Below, one piece after another: positions 50,140-60,831 of a DNA stretch of 64,000 bases. Numbering within the stretch: the first letter of the stretch is position 1; every line of letters starts with the position of its first letter. Position numbers and translations under genes: made by a program. Where the stretch lies: the NCBI GenBank assembly GCA_026874595.1, contig CM049309.1, forward strand, positions 49,884,079-49,948,078, given 5' to 3'. The DNA comes from Sipunculus nudus (lineage: Eukaryota > Annelida > Sipuncula > Golfingiida > Sipunculidae). The notes under the pieces are model-generated. The model saw only the letters and a program-made list of their open reading frames with translations. It did not search any database and was not told the origin of the DNA.

Positions 50140-50720
50140 ACCCCTATTAGAATTTTGAGGGACACTGGTTCAGGCCAGACTCTCATGTAAGCAAACACTT
50201 TGCCATTTTCTAATAGGTCCTTTACTGGTGCACATGCACTTGTTAATGGTGTGTTTTCATACAGGCACACTTCAGTTCCGCTTCACAGTATCTATTTAAA
50301 GTCAGATTTGATTTCTGGGAATATTTCTGTGGGCATAAGAACTGCTTTACCCTTTAAAGGAATTCAGTTGCTGCTAGGCAATGATGTTGCAGGTGATAAA
50401 GTACAGCCTGTACCAATAGTGACAGAAAAGCCGTCACTTGATCAGGACACTGATCCGGAAAGTCAGGAACTTCCTGGTTTGTATCCTTCATGTTCTGTAA
50501 CTAGATCTATGGCCAAGAAAAACACACATGAGGATAATCGTCCAGATGATAACACTCTGGGAGTCACCAGTGACTCGTCTGACGACTCGCCCGTACAGGA
50601 TGCAGCATTCTCAAGGTCAGAAGTTATCGCGGAACAGCATAAGGACCCCGATATTTCATGTTTGTTTCCCAGGGCAGTTTTTAAAGATGAACTGTCACAG
50701 AACCAAGTTTTTTTCTATGT
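50140..50720 (+). pseudogene. retroviral-type aspartic protease, broken
   Basis: The catalytic D-T-G-S lies at 50161-50172, followed nine codons after the Asp by TAA at 50188. The same frame reopens at 50200 and later shows IQLLLGNDVAGD, the flap-distal L-G-N-D motif typical of Ty3/Gypsy proteases. A Ser/Asp-rich linker follows, and the frame is lost near 50720. Confidence 0.75.
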
Positions 50721-50724
50721 CAAA

Positions 50725-51680
50725 ATGGAGTGCTTATGCGTAAATGGCAACCACCTGATGTATGCGCTGATGATGAGTGGGCCATCAAACATCAAATAGT
50801 AATGCCCAAAAGCTTTCGCAGTGAAGTTCTAAGCATGGCACATGAGGCTCCTTTGTCTGGCCATTTAGGTATAAATAAAACAAAATCGGGACATGAAAAC
50901 TTGCTGACGATTATGTGCGCATCTACCAGGTTCCCTGAGGCAATACCATTGCGCAAAATTAATGCCAAAAGTGTTGTCAAAGCTCTGACCAAGTTTTTTA
51001 CAACGTTTGGATGACCAAAATCCGTCCAGTCTGACCAAGGGTCTAATTTTATGTCTGGCTTATTCCAATAAGTTATGCTTGAGCTAGGTATAAAACAGTA
51101 CAGCTCTTCGCCATAACATCCTGAAAGTCAGGGCGCCCTCGAGCGTTTTCACCAGACATTAAAAAACATGATCAGGACTTATTGCTAAGACACACAGAAA
51201 GATTGGGATGAAGGAATCCATCTATTGCTGTTTCCTGTCAGAGAATCCTTTCAAGAGTCCGTGGGTTTCAGTCCCTTTGAACTATTTTTTTGACACTCCA
51301 TTCGAGTTCCATTGAAATTGCTTAAAGAAAAACTCATGTGTAAAAACCATGATTCTCTTAGTTAACTGCAGTATGTCTCAGACTTTTGCACTAAACTACA
51401 CAATGCTTGTGAGATTGCAAAGTCAAATCTTAAATCTGCACAAAGTAAAATGAAAACAAAGTATGACAAGCACACTGTAAGTAGGACGTTTGAGCCTGGT
51501 GAAATGGTCCTTGCCTTACTTCCCATCCCTGGCAGACCTCAGCAAACTAGGTATTTTGGTCCTTACATTGTTAACAAGAAAGTCAGTGATTGAAATTACA
51601 TACTGTTGAAACCTGATAGACGTAAGAAGAAACAACTGTGCCATGTTAACATGTTGAAACCATATTATGACAGAAATAAA
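50725..51680 (+). pseudogene. integrase, internally deleted
   Basis: The N-terminal H-x-G-H-L-G part of the zinc-binding domain is visible at about 50840-50875. The text then jumps directly to the second half of the catalytic core (LLTIMCASTRFPEAIPLR), so the Cys pair and the first catalytic Asp are missing. The second Asp (SDQGSNF, 51029-51049) and the Glu region (HPESQGALERFH, about 51119) remain, with stops at 51010 and elsewhere. A GPY/F module (YFGPYIV, CHVNMLKPY) ends it at about 51670. Confidence 0.85.
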
Positions 51681-51812
51681 ACATCAGATGTTGTACAAAA
51701 TGTTACTGCTGTTAATTGTGTAAAAACTGACCCTGAGCCAGTTAAAGTAGATACTGATTGTAAGTGTGATGTAGATATTCAGTGTGGTACAGTACCATTA
51801 TAAAACTCAGAC

Positions 51813-52680
51813 GTGCTTAACAACCTGGATGCCAAACTGTCACACCTTACCGCACAACAACAACAAGACCTCAAGAACCTGCTGCGGAATTATGAACATT
51901 TGTTTAGTGACATTCCAACGCGAACTAACATGTTGTGCCATGACGTCGATGTTAGCGAGGCAAGCGCAGTCAAGCAACATTCATATAGACTGAATCCAGA
52001 AAAGCAAAAGTATCTACAGGATGAGATTCAATATTTGCTGGACAATGATTTAATTGAACCTAGTAACAGTAACTGGAGTTCACCGTGTATTCTTGTGCCA
52101 AAACCTGATGGAAGTTACCGTATGTGCACAGATTATCCAAAACTGATCTCTGTCACAAAAACTGACACGTTCCCGATTCCGAAGATCGATGATTGTATTG
52201 ATAGAGTCGGTAGCTCCAGGTATGTTTCCAAGTTTGACTTGCTGAAAGGATTCTGGCAAGTTCCGCTGACAGATCAAGCGCAAAGTGTCCGCATTTGTGA
52301 CGCCGCAAGGTCTGTACCAGTATAAAGTTATGCCGTTTGGCATGATGAACTCGCTAGCCACGTTCCAGTGCCTCATCCATATGGTTGTCAAGGACATTCA
52401 GGGCTGTGACGCATAGATTGATGACCTTATCGTGTACAGCGACATCTGGGAGGAACATCTGCATATTCTTCGCGACCCCTTCGAAAGATTCAGTGAAGCA
52501 CGTCTGACCGTCAACTTAGTAAAAACTGAGTTTTGTCATGCACAAGTAAAATATTTTGGTCATATTGTAGGGCAGGGTCAGGTAAAACCTGTTGGTGCTA
52601 AAATAAGTGCTATATTTGCATTTCCTAGACCAGAAAACAAAATGCAAATAATGCGTTTTCTTGGTATGGTTGGATACTAC
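51813..52680 (+). pseudogene. reverse transcriptase, stop in catalytic box
   Basis: Open at 51813-52325, with the expected fingers text (LVPKPDGSYRMCTDY) and palm motif FDLLKGFWQVPL. A frameshift near 52290 precedes the P-F-G-M motif. In the catalytic Y-x-D-D box the tyrosine position is TAG (52414-52416), followed by Ile-Asp-Asp. The thumb region (FGHIVGQGQVKP, RFLGMVGYYMKF) is open from 52432. It follows the integrase. Confidence 0.88.
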
Positions 52681-53150
52681 ATGAAGTTTTGTCCAAATTT
52701 TTTTGCTGTAGCTGAACCTTTGACTAATTTGTTAAAGAAGAAACAAAAGTTTGTATGGAGTGTTAAGTGTGAAAATGCATTTAAGAATTTGAAAGCAATT
52801 CTGCAAAGTTCACCAGTTTTAGCAGCTCCAGACTTTTCTGTACCTTTTAAGTTAGCTGTAGATGCTAGTGATACTGCTGCTGGTTTAATGCAAATCAGAA
52901 ATGTTACTCCACTATTGAAATAGAATGTTTGGCTTTGATTTTGGCGTTGCAACATTTTGAAGTTTATGTTACTTCATCAGCTAGCCTATCATTGTCTTCA
53001 GTGATCACAATCCCCTCACATTCATGAACAAGTTGAAGTGTAAAATCAAAGATTGTTGAGATGGAGTTTGTTCTTACAGGATTACAACCTTGATATCATA
53101 CACATTAAAGGGAAAGACAATGTACTTGCTAATTGCTTAACGAGATGTTT
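52681..53150 (+). pseudogene. RNase H domain, internally deleted
   Basis: Begins after the RT connection with PVLAAPDFSVPFKLAVDASD, whose Asp is a metal ligand. About 20-25 codons expected next are missing and the frame changes at about 52890. The remainder (ALILALQHFEVYV, then DYNLDIIHIKGKDNVLA-NCL) is recognisable but stop-riddled. Confidence 0.8.
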
Positions 53151-53272
53151 ATGAAATGTTGTAAATAGGATGTTTATGTAATGTTGTAAATAAGATGATT
53201 TTGAGATATTGTAAAAATTTAGTGATTGTGATCGCAAAAAGAAAGTTTTCTGAGAAAACTTTCTTTTTTCTT

Positions 53273-53285
53273 ACAGGAGGGGGAG
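53273..53285 (+). promoter_or_regulatory. polypurine tract
   Basis: acaggagggggag immediately upstream of the 3' LTR start TGTTATAGG. This is the expected plus-strand primer. Confidence 0.8.
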
Positions 53286-53573
53286 TGTTATAGGTGCTCT
53301 TTTTATTGTGTGACACGGGCGTAACTCCTGTTGTGGCAACCGTGTCTGGCCGCGTATTACATAATATGAGATATTAATCTCATAAGAGATATTATGATAT
53401 ATTAATCTCATAATAAAGACTTTTACGTTTCGTAATATGGCTTTCGAGTTACAATTGTACACCCCTGGGACCTCTTGGTTGACAAGTGGGGTGCTCGCAC
53501 AGATACTTAACACAATGTGTTAACCGAGTGGGCGATATTAAAAGCATTACTTTGCCCTTCCCTCTGTTACATA
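53286..53573 (+). repeat. 3' LTR start, then unrelated or rearranged sequence
   Basis: 53286-53366 matches the first 80 bases of the 5' LTR with a few substitutions. After gtattacat the two diverge completely: the 3' side continues with palindromic gagatattaatctc-type text instead of LTR sequence. Either the 3' LTR was cut and replaced or the two LTRs belong to different variants. The end at 53573 is arbitrary. Confidence 0.65.
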
Positions 53574-53840
53574 TCTAACAAACCATCCCACCAGTAAAAC
53601 ATGGTTCCCTTACTTTGACTACACTTCAACCTAATAAATGCTAAAATCACCTCTACATAAAGATTAAACTACTTTTCAATCGTCTCATTAGGCTGCCACC
53701 ACTCATGCACTAATTTAAGGAGGAATTTAAGTAGAGATTAAGTAGGAAGATTGAAAAGTTGTTTTAAGCTTTATTTAGAAGTCATTATAGCATAATTTAG
53801 ACGGATGGGCAGTCAAACCAGGGGAGCCATATTTAATTAG
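53574..53840. other. non-coding, nothing recognised
   Basis: Short flank of the LTR element without features. Confidence 0.35.
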
Positions 53841-53844
53841 TGGC

Positions 53845-54000
53845 AGATATTTGACCAAAAACAAGGTCAGTTCAGGTATAAACAGAGAATCTATGACGTC
53901 CGTTCCGGCAGTGGTGGGATTATTATATATTGGCGGTTTTAAACTGTTCTAGGCCAGAATAACGTCCACCACCAATGACGATTCATTCGACTGTGCCTTA
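53845..54000 (+). repeat. dispersed duplicated block (block c), third copy
   Basis: Matches 1945-2110 and 16030-16185. Confidence 0.75.
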
Positions 54001-54069
54001 AATAATAAAACTTGCTATGCTAAAAACATACATACATAAACTATATAAGCCTACATAAAAAGAAAGTGT

Positions 54070-54990
54070 AAGTGCTACCTTCAATGTCCACCATCAAAAC
54101 CTCACTGTAATGGCCATGGGATATTAATTAAAGAGTTACTGGTCAGGCTTGGGCCTGTGAGGCTGCCGTCCTGACACCACGAAGTGTTATACGCCGACTT
54201 GGACCCAACAGGTTTCAGGTTTCTGTTGCGTTGCCGGCCGACCAAAGGGAAAACTGGGGTTATAGCATGATACAATCTGTTACTCTTAGAAAGCAAATTG
54301 AATAAAAATATTTCCTATGATTTTAACATACTAAGTTTCATATTATGTTGTATATCGAAAGGCCTGTAATATAAAAAAATAATCTGGAAAGCATGAAGCA
54401 CCTGTAAAATCAATATATGATTTATTTGTCCAGGGAGAATAGAAGCATTAACAGCTCGGTAGACATCTTGTATTTGGTTGCAGGTCTGTAATGCTTTAGG
54501 CCTGTACTATTATGTTCATATTTTCACTTCCTTCGTACAAAGCTCAGAATAGAACCGTAATGTTTTCCAGTGGTCAAATATACAATACACTTAGATGTAC
54601 TGAACATTAATCAATGGATATATGTTAAATTTAGTAGTTGTGTATGGAGTGTTATAATCACAGTTAACTGCAGGGTCAATCTATGGCGCAACTTTGCGTC
54701 AATCACTGAACTCCTCAATTGCTTTTTATCGGCTAACGAAGCATGAGATTGTCCAGGTCATGTAGGCCTGGCATATTTGCTGTTAATGAGCTGTCTTACT
54801 GGTCAGCCTGAATGGTCAGTCACATTTACTGTCTGAAATAGGTCTGAAAGATATGTCCACAGTCAGTGGCAGCCAGCAAAAGCAAAAGATTTCCGACTTC
54901 TTTATCAAATCTCAGAATTACACCTTTGTCTCGGTGAGGTACGTAAACTTTTATTCCTTTCAGTCTTTATATAAATAAGCTTTTTGGATT
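54070..54990 (+). repeat. duplicated blocks d/e, second copy
   Basis: Matches 31200-31620 but with an extra ~500 bp between the two parts. It is followed by the same family X fragment (cagctgactgcaagtc at 55017). Confidence 0.78.
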
Positions 54991-55129
54991 TATCTCGGAT
55001 TTATGGGGTTTTAGCTCAGCTGACTGCAAGTCTTCTGCATGAGCTATATAGCTATGATCTTATAGGTGCCTTAAGTCTGTCTTTTGTCTTGCTGCCCGTC
55101 ATGAGGTTCTTAAGAGTCAGTAGGCCTAA

Positions 55130-55310
55130 CTCATTAATGCAAACGGGCATCCTTGGCTTAGAATAGACTATAGAATGTATTCATTGGTCATACCATAGAA
55201 CGTATACATTCTATGACCAACCATGGAATGTGTACATTCTATGTACCAAGTTTATAGAATGTGTACATTGCATGGGTTAAGTCATAGAATGTTTATTGCA
55301 TGGGCTAAGC
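55130..55310. repeat. short interspersed direct/inverted repeats (atagaatgt)
   Basis: Tatagaatgt, acattctat and catgggttaag-type words recur in both orientations over 180 bp, giving several small hairpins. A TA tract follows at 55312-55331. Confidence 0.7.
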
Positions 55311-55501
55311 CATATATATATATATATATATCTAGACAGGGCCAGCTGAAAGAGTTTGCTGTATAGGGTTAATATAAATGTTGCTAAGAACTGAACCTAG
55401 TTCAACCTAAATATAACAGGTCTTTACAGTTATATCTAGACCGAGTGTGTTCCTCTTTTTCTGTAAATACTATTTTTATATACTATTTTTTTTGTAAATG
55501 G

Positions 55502-55507
<6 letters not shown>

Positions 55508-55562
<55 letters not shown>
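55508..55562. repeat. (TA)n microsatellite
   Basis: Pure TA tract. Another lies at 55942-55986 next to a GTGTGT stretch. Confidence 0.95.
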
Positions 55563-55568
<6 letters not shown>

Positions 55569-55938
55569 AACTATCCCTGTATCAATGCGCGACGAACCTG
55601 TTTCTTTTCTTTAAACCATGAAATGAAAATGATTAATAATGTTACTGGCTTCATCTATATAGGGCAGAGGATGAACCATTAATTCTTATAGAAAATGACC
55701 ATAAACAGTCGCTAGTAGTCAGACGAAAACACGACTGCACAGACAGATTAGTCCATTAAGGGAGACAGGGGTGTCGGGTCGGAATCAACCCAGCAATGGC
55801 CCATAACTAAAGAAAAAAAAACTCGTAACATATTAACAATCGTGAGATGATGACAAATTAAGTCGTATGCCTGTATGGCCTTGAAAACAGCAGTGAGTTG
55901 TATGGCAGATTCTAGGTGTGCGGTTGATGGGTATAAAG

Positions 55939-55989
<51 letters not shown>

Positions 55990-56415
55990 CGTGTGTGTAC
56001 GAATTAATACTATACACGCAATATATTTTCAGCCTATGAAAAGTTAATTTTTTTTTCATTTCATCTAATTGAATAAAATATGGGTTAATCACAGGTAAAT
56101 ATTCCCCTGCAATATAGAGACAAATTTGAAATATGCAATGTAAAGGTGATATTTTGAGGCATCTTTTATACAAACAAATACGGGGATTTTCTGTTCCTAA
56201 CCTGTTCAGGTGTGACTGACTATAATATAATTATTTATATTTCTTCAAAATTTGGATATTAACTGGAAAGTCAAAACATCCAATTGTTTGTTACATGTTG
56301 ATATCTCTGTCGGGAAAATGCATGTCTACGTTCATAACTTGCAAAATATCATCGTTTTATTGTAGTCCTCGTCGTAATATAATGGATATGTTCAAGTTGC
56401 ATGTTAAACTTTGCA
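55563..56415. other. non-coding, nothing recognised
   Basis: The 141-codon minus frame at 55748-56173 crosses the TA microsatellite (poly-Ile-Tyr), so it is rejected as a gene. Confidence 0.45.
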
Positions 56416-56419
56416 TTTT

Positions 56420-56535
56420 ACCGGCTTCTGTGGTCCAGGCAGCGCACCGGACTCAACATAGCACAGGTAGTGAGTTCGAGTATTAGCCGAGGAGCCGTGA
56501 GCCCAGGAAGAACCCCCTCCCCCAAATATAGAATC
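56420..56535 (+). repeat. tRNA-derived SINE, decayed
   Basis: Starts accggcttctgtggtccagg, the same head as the intron-7 SINE on the other strand. The B-box-like gagttcgagtatta and a C-rich tail gaaccccctccccc follow. The A box is degraded. Confidence 0.65.
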
Positions 56536-56929
56536 ATTTGGATGCTATCTTAATCTCAGGACTGTTCATTAATAATTATATCCCCAACTTATGAATCAGA
56601 ATATAATAAACTGTGTAAAAATAATATAACTGCTAAAGAAAAAAGTTATATAAAATGAGAATTAAATACGAATAACTGGGAAAATAAATATATAAAATGA
56701 GAGATGTTACTGCTCAACGAGGTGGGGGTCGTTCCCCTTCCCTCCACCTTTGGATCCGTCACTGTAATGGCAGTGGCAAAAACCGGCCAACCCTAGTCAA
56801 CAGAACTTCAGAGATTGCTCAAATATCTTGACTACAGGTTATGCATATCGCTTCCTCCTGACCCCTGCGTTAAAACCCTTTAATCCAGGTGCTTAAATGG
56901 GCCTATTCCAATATAGAATCCAATACCTT

Positions 56930-57507
56930 ATCAATCTAAGTATATATAACAGTCGCAATTTCATGCAAGTTAAATCTTTGGATTAAATATTAGTTCCTCT
57001 TTGATTCACAATCATATAAGAATCAGGTCAGCCAAGGATTAGTTAAGGATTTAAAGGCTTGTCCAATATCAGTGAGCCAGAACAAATCCACACTGCCCAC
57101 AATCTGTTTGTCCCACTGAGCTGAAATCAATACTGGGTATATATACTCATTTGGGTTTATCAAAGGCCAGTTAAAAGGAAACCTATCTGTACCTCTCTTC
57201 AGACTGCAGTGCATTGACATAATAATATAAATATCGGCGATAAGCAAAAATTGACAACATCTATAACTACAGCTGAGGGCACATGAAGGAACAGAAAATT
57301 TAAACTTGATGTCATCATACCTGAGAGCTCCTGTTTTCACTCACCGATGATCACTTTGCATTCACTTCTGATCGTACTAACAATTCGCATTTTATGCATT
57401 ACAATTATGATCTGAAGTTGCCGAACGTGTTTAATTTCACCTCTTGCCGAGCAAAGGTTCAAATTACCATATTGTATAATAATTTATCAGGTGCGTACAG
57501 GTACGAG
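56930..57507 (+). promoter_or_regulatory. upstream region of exon 1C (blocks a, b, f and conserved flank)
   Basis: The most complete version of the upstream unit: block a, block b, block f and the flank gaagttgccgaacgtg...gagcaaaggttcaaat...atcaggtgcgtacagg, ending at the ATG of exon 1C. Confidence 0.6.
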
Positions 57508-57710
57508 ATGCCGGAGTCTGGCGATTGTCGTGTTTGTGTAGTCGGGGCTGGTGTCATCGGGTTGTCAACAGCCCTGCATGTCATCCAGGCACTGCCAGAC
57601 GCGAAGGTGACTGTCGTCGCAGACTTGTTCTCTCCTCACACTACCAGCGATAAATGTGGAGGTTACTGGGAGCCCCACCTCCTTGGAAACACCCCGGCAG
57701 AGAGTATCAG
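57508..57710 (+). CDS. oxidase first exon, copy C (no downstream exons in window)
   Basis: Intact 67 codons plus two bases, [18 protein letters not shown] onward, with the same AG|GTAACT donor in phase 2. Relative to copy B it has Ile for Val in the Rossmann loop and Tyr for Phe before W-E-P. The intron block follows to about 59500, but the sequence breaks where exon 2 should come. Its partner exons are lost or lie beyond 64 kb. The frame is undamaged, so it is young or still used. Confidence 0.72.
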
Positions 57711-57884
57711 GTAACTGAATATCAATTCGAATTCTCTTAATTATACTATCATTAAATTATTTATTACACGAACTAGTTTTCATATATGTTATGTTGATAC
57801 AGTAATACTTTTTTAAAATTGTTATTGATAAATATAACAAATATTTATTAATTGTTTTTATATTATTATTTTAATTTTTTATAA

Positions 57885-57924
57885 AGATAATAATAATTAT
57901 TATAACAATAACAATAATAATAAT

Positions 57925-57958
<34 letters not shown>
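57885..57958. repeat. (AAT)n microsatellite
   Basis: Interrupted AAT tract in the intron following exon 1C. Confidence 0.9.
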
Positions 57959-57960
<2 letters not shown>

Positions 57961-58267
57961 GCGCATTATACTTAATTAATGATTTAATAAGTTATTTTTA
58001 TTATGTTTTCCTCATGGACCCCAGGAATCCACCCTCCCCATCATACTTGTCACATTTGATTTAGTTTGAACTCAGTATATATCTGTTAATTATTAGAATT
58101 TTTATCATTTGATTAACATTTTATAGATTAAAATCTTATTAAAATAAGTTTGACATAAGATAAAAGAAAAAAATATTGATGTCCATCCAAATCTGGGACT
58201 AAATCTCTGCACATGCGTAGATGTTAGGTTACCAGACCTGAGAACAACTGACGCACTTCCCGCATAA

Positions 58268-58271
<4 letters not shown>

Positions 58272-58307
<36 letters not shown>

Positions 58308-58330
58308 GAGAGAGAGAGAGTGTGTGTGTT
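58272..58330. repeat. (GA)n microsatellite
   Basis: GA tract, orthologous in position to 34323-34386. Confidence 0.95.
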
Positions 58331-58529
58331 TTATTAATATTGAACATTTAGTGTTATTAAGAATTTCAGTATCATTAATATTTTATTTGACCTTCGTTTT
58401 TATTTATTCATATAAAATATTAATAATAATATTGATAATAGTAATAATAAAAATAATAAAAAGAGTGTTTATTAGGAGTATGATCGTATTATCATTATAA
58501 TTATTGTCATTATTATCATTATTACTTGC

Positions 58530-59500
58530 TTACTCTACTATTATTTTGCATGAATACACAGAAAAGTCGGTTCACTGCCGACAGTGAACCGACTTTTCTG
58601 TGTATTCATGTTCCATTTCTTCGTACAACGAACCAGCATGGCTATTCATTCATTATTTTGCACTTAAAGACCAGGTTAGTTTCATCGCAAAACAAAAGAA
58701 TAAAATGAAGAAAATATAAACTTTTTTTAAAAGTAACAGATAACACAACAATACACCCGTGAAAGGTGTACATTTTTTTCCAACGACAATTAGAATAACA
58801 TACCTAAAGATAATTTGTAAATTAAAAAAAGTCTTAGGTAAGAGAAGAGTTTATTTAAAACCCTGCGCACTACCTGTTTTATTAATAGAATCAAACTGTG
58901 TTTGTCAATGCTTTAAACTAAAAGTCAACTGAACCTTTTATTATGTCTAACCCTATATGAGTCACAGAAAATGTAAAGATACGGAGGGTCTCGGGCCATT
59001 CATGAATCACTGCTCTCGGCCTTGATATTCAATCGTAGTTTCCGACAGGGGACGCTGCTATTGCCCCGTCGTAACACAAGGCAAAAAAAGGTATTGTTCT
59101 CAGGTACTTTTTTCAGAAATCAGTGCGGGCGGGAGGGTTTTTTTTAATTACCTTTTTTGTATGTTTCGATAAAAATGACATATGATCGGGGAAAAGCAGG
59201 ATAAAAACATGATTTTATCTAAAAAGGTAACGGCACTACATAACAAAGATAAAACTGATCAAAATTGAATATTTTTTATCTTCTTGAAAGATGAAAATCA
59301 AAATAAAACTTTTTTCGTGCGAGGGGGTTAAATTGACGCGGGCCTGAGAACCATACCTCCTATTTTTTTTTAAAACAAGTCTAGAATCTGGAGAAATAAA
59401 GCAAATGACCCCTACCAGACACACTTTGTGTCAATCCCGGCATGCAGTTCGAGACCAAAACCCTGCACACCCTCGAGCCTACCCTAAAACGAATTCCATT
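58530..59500 (+). repeat. oxidase intron-1 block, copy C
   Basis: Same sequence as 26690-27310 and 34560-35090 up to the words attccattacaaa (about 59487-59500), then abrupt loss of similarity. In copy B exon 2 begins about 75 bp after that point. Confidence 0.85.
58549..58610. repeat. perfect 29-bp-arm hairpin, 4-base loop
   Basis: The arm CATGAATACACAGAAAAGTC (first 20 of 29 bases) is repeated exactly in inverse, with loop CCGA. It is part of a 101-bp insertion (58551-58651) absent from copies A and B and flanked by an 11-bp duplication ATTATTTTGCA (58540-58550, 58652-58662). Confidence 0.92.
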
Positions 59501-59539
59501 ACAAAAGGCCCGTGAGACCACCAGTAGTGCTATATTATG

Positions 59540-59760
59540 TAAGTGCCAAAAAGTCATTAATAAGTGCCAAAACCATTAATAAGTGCCATTTTTGGTCATT
59601 AATAAGTGCCAAAAAGTCATTGATAAGTGCCAAAACCATTAATAAGTGCCATCCTTAGTAGAGTCATGAATAAGTGCCAAAAAGTCATTAATAAGTGCCA
59701 AAACCATTAATAAGTGCCATCCTGACTAGAGTCATGAATAAGTGCAAAAAAGTGATTATT
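59540..59760 (+). repeat. tandem array of aataagtgcc units
   Basis: The word taagtgcca recurs about a dozen times in mixed 11-, 22- and longer periods with aaaagtcatt and aaccatt spacers, and higher-order repeats with gactagagtcatg. Confidence 0.9.
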
Positions 59761-59804
59761 AATTGGGAGGAATGCGGACTGGGTGGGAGGGGTGGGGGAG
59801 GGGC

Positions 59805-60615
59805 CCCCTGGCGGTTGACCGGGTGGTGTTTAACGGCGGGCGAAAAATCTATAGCACCCTGGAGGGGAAGCACCCCCTCCCTCCCACTGGGACTTTTCGG
59901 GAATTAAAGCACCCCCTCTTCCTGGGACTTCTCTAAAATCTATAGCACCCTGGAGGGGAAGCACCCTGGCGGTTGACCGGGTGGTGTTTAACGGCGGGCG
60001 AAAAATCTATAGCACCCTGGAGGGGAAGCACCCCCTCCCTCCCACTGGGACTTTTCGGGAATTAAAGCACCCCCTCTTCCTGGGACTTCTCTAAAATCTA
60101 TAGCACCCTGGAGGGGAAGCACCCCCTCCCTCCCACTGGGACTTTTCGGGAATTAAAGCACCCCCTCTTCCTGGGACTTCTCTAAAATCTATAGCACCCT
60201 GGAGGGGAAGCACCCCCTCCCTCCCACTGGGACTTTTCGGGAATTAAAGCACCCCCTCTTCCTGGGACTTCTCTAAAATCTATAGCACCCTGGAGGGGAA
60301 GCACCCCCTCCCTCCCACTGGGACTTTTCGGGAATTAAAGCACCCCCTCTTCCTGGGACTTCTCTAAAATCTATAGCACCCTGGAGGGGAAGCACCCCCT
60401 CCCTCCCACTGGGACTTTTCGGGAATTAAAGCACCCCCTCTTCCTGGGACTTCTCTAAAATCTATAGCACCCTGGAGGGGAAGCACCCCCTCCCTCCCAC
60501 TGGGACTTTTCGGGAATTAAAGCACCCCCTCTTCCTGGGACTTCTCTAAAATCTATAGCACCCTGGAGGGGAAGCACCCCCTCCCTCCCACTGGGACTTT
60601 TCGGGAATTAAAGTA
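59805..60615 (+). repeat. 91-bp satellite, about nine units
   Basis: agcaccctggaggggaagca starts at 59851, 59944, 60011, 60102, 60193, 60284, 60375, 60466 and 60557. From 60011 the period is exactly 91 bp and the units look identical. The first units are joined through a repeated cggttgaccgggtggtgttt segment. The period is not a multiple of three, so this is not coding. Confidence 0.95.
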
Positions 60616-60831
60616 TCTAACTATCTACTGGGACATTTCGGGAGTTAAAATATTCACTAGGAGGACTGGGCAAAAGCTAAAGCACCCCCTGGTGGAGTTT
60701 GCGGGAACTAAAGTGGGTTGGGGCTCTTTCAAACACTTGACTACTCACTCATACTTTCAAGCACTGAAACATTCATTGTCACACAGTTTAAACATACTAA
60801 TAACACAGTGATGTAAAAGGAATAAAACAAA
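60616..60831. other. transition region, decayed satellite words
   Basis: Isolated agcaccccct and cgggaactaaag words; no gene. Confidence 0.5.

Larger units (their letters stand above)
47401..53366 (+). mobile_element. Ty3/Gypsy LTR retrotransposon, Gmr1-like order, defective
   Basis: Order seen: 5' LTR, PBS-like site, gag with SCAN-like capsid, zinc knuckle, protease, integrase, reverse transcriptase, RNase H, purine tract, 3' LTR start. Integrase upstream of reverse transcriptase is the arrangement of the Gmr1 clade of Ty3/Gypsy, opposite to most members. All coding domains carry stops, frameshifts or internal deletions, so it is dead. It lies just downstream of the oxidase gene, inside a relic of the oxidase duplication. 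Confidence 0.9.

Noticed and set aside
59688-59907. opposing short ORFs in the first satellite units
   Set aside because: The repeat period of 91 bp is not a multiple of three, and the frames do not persist through the array.
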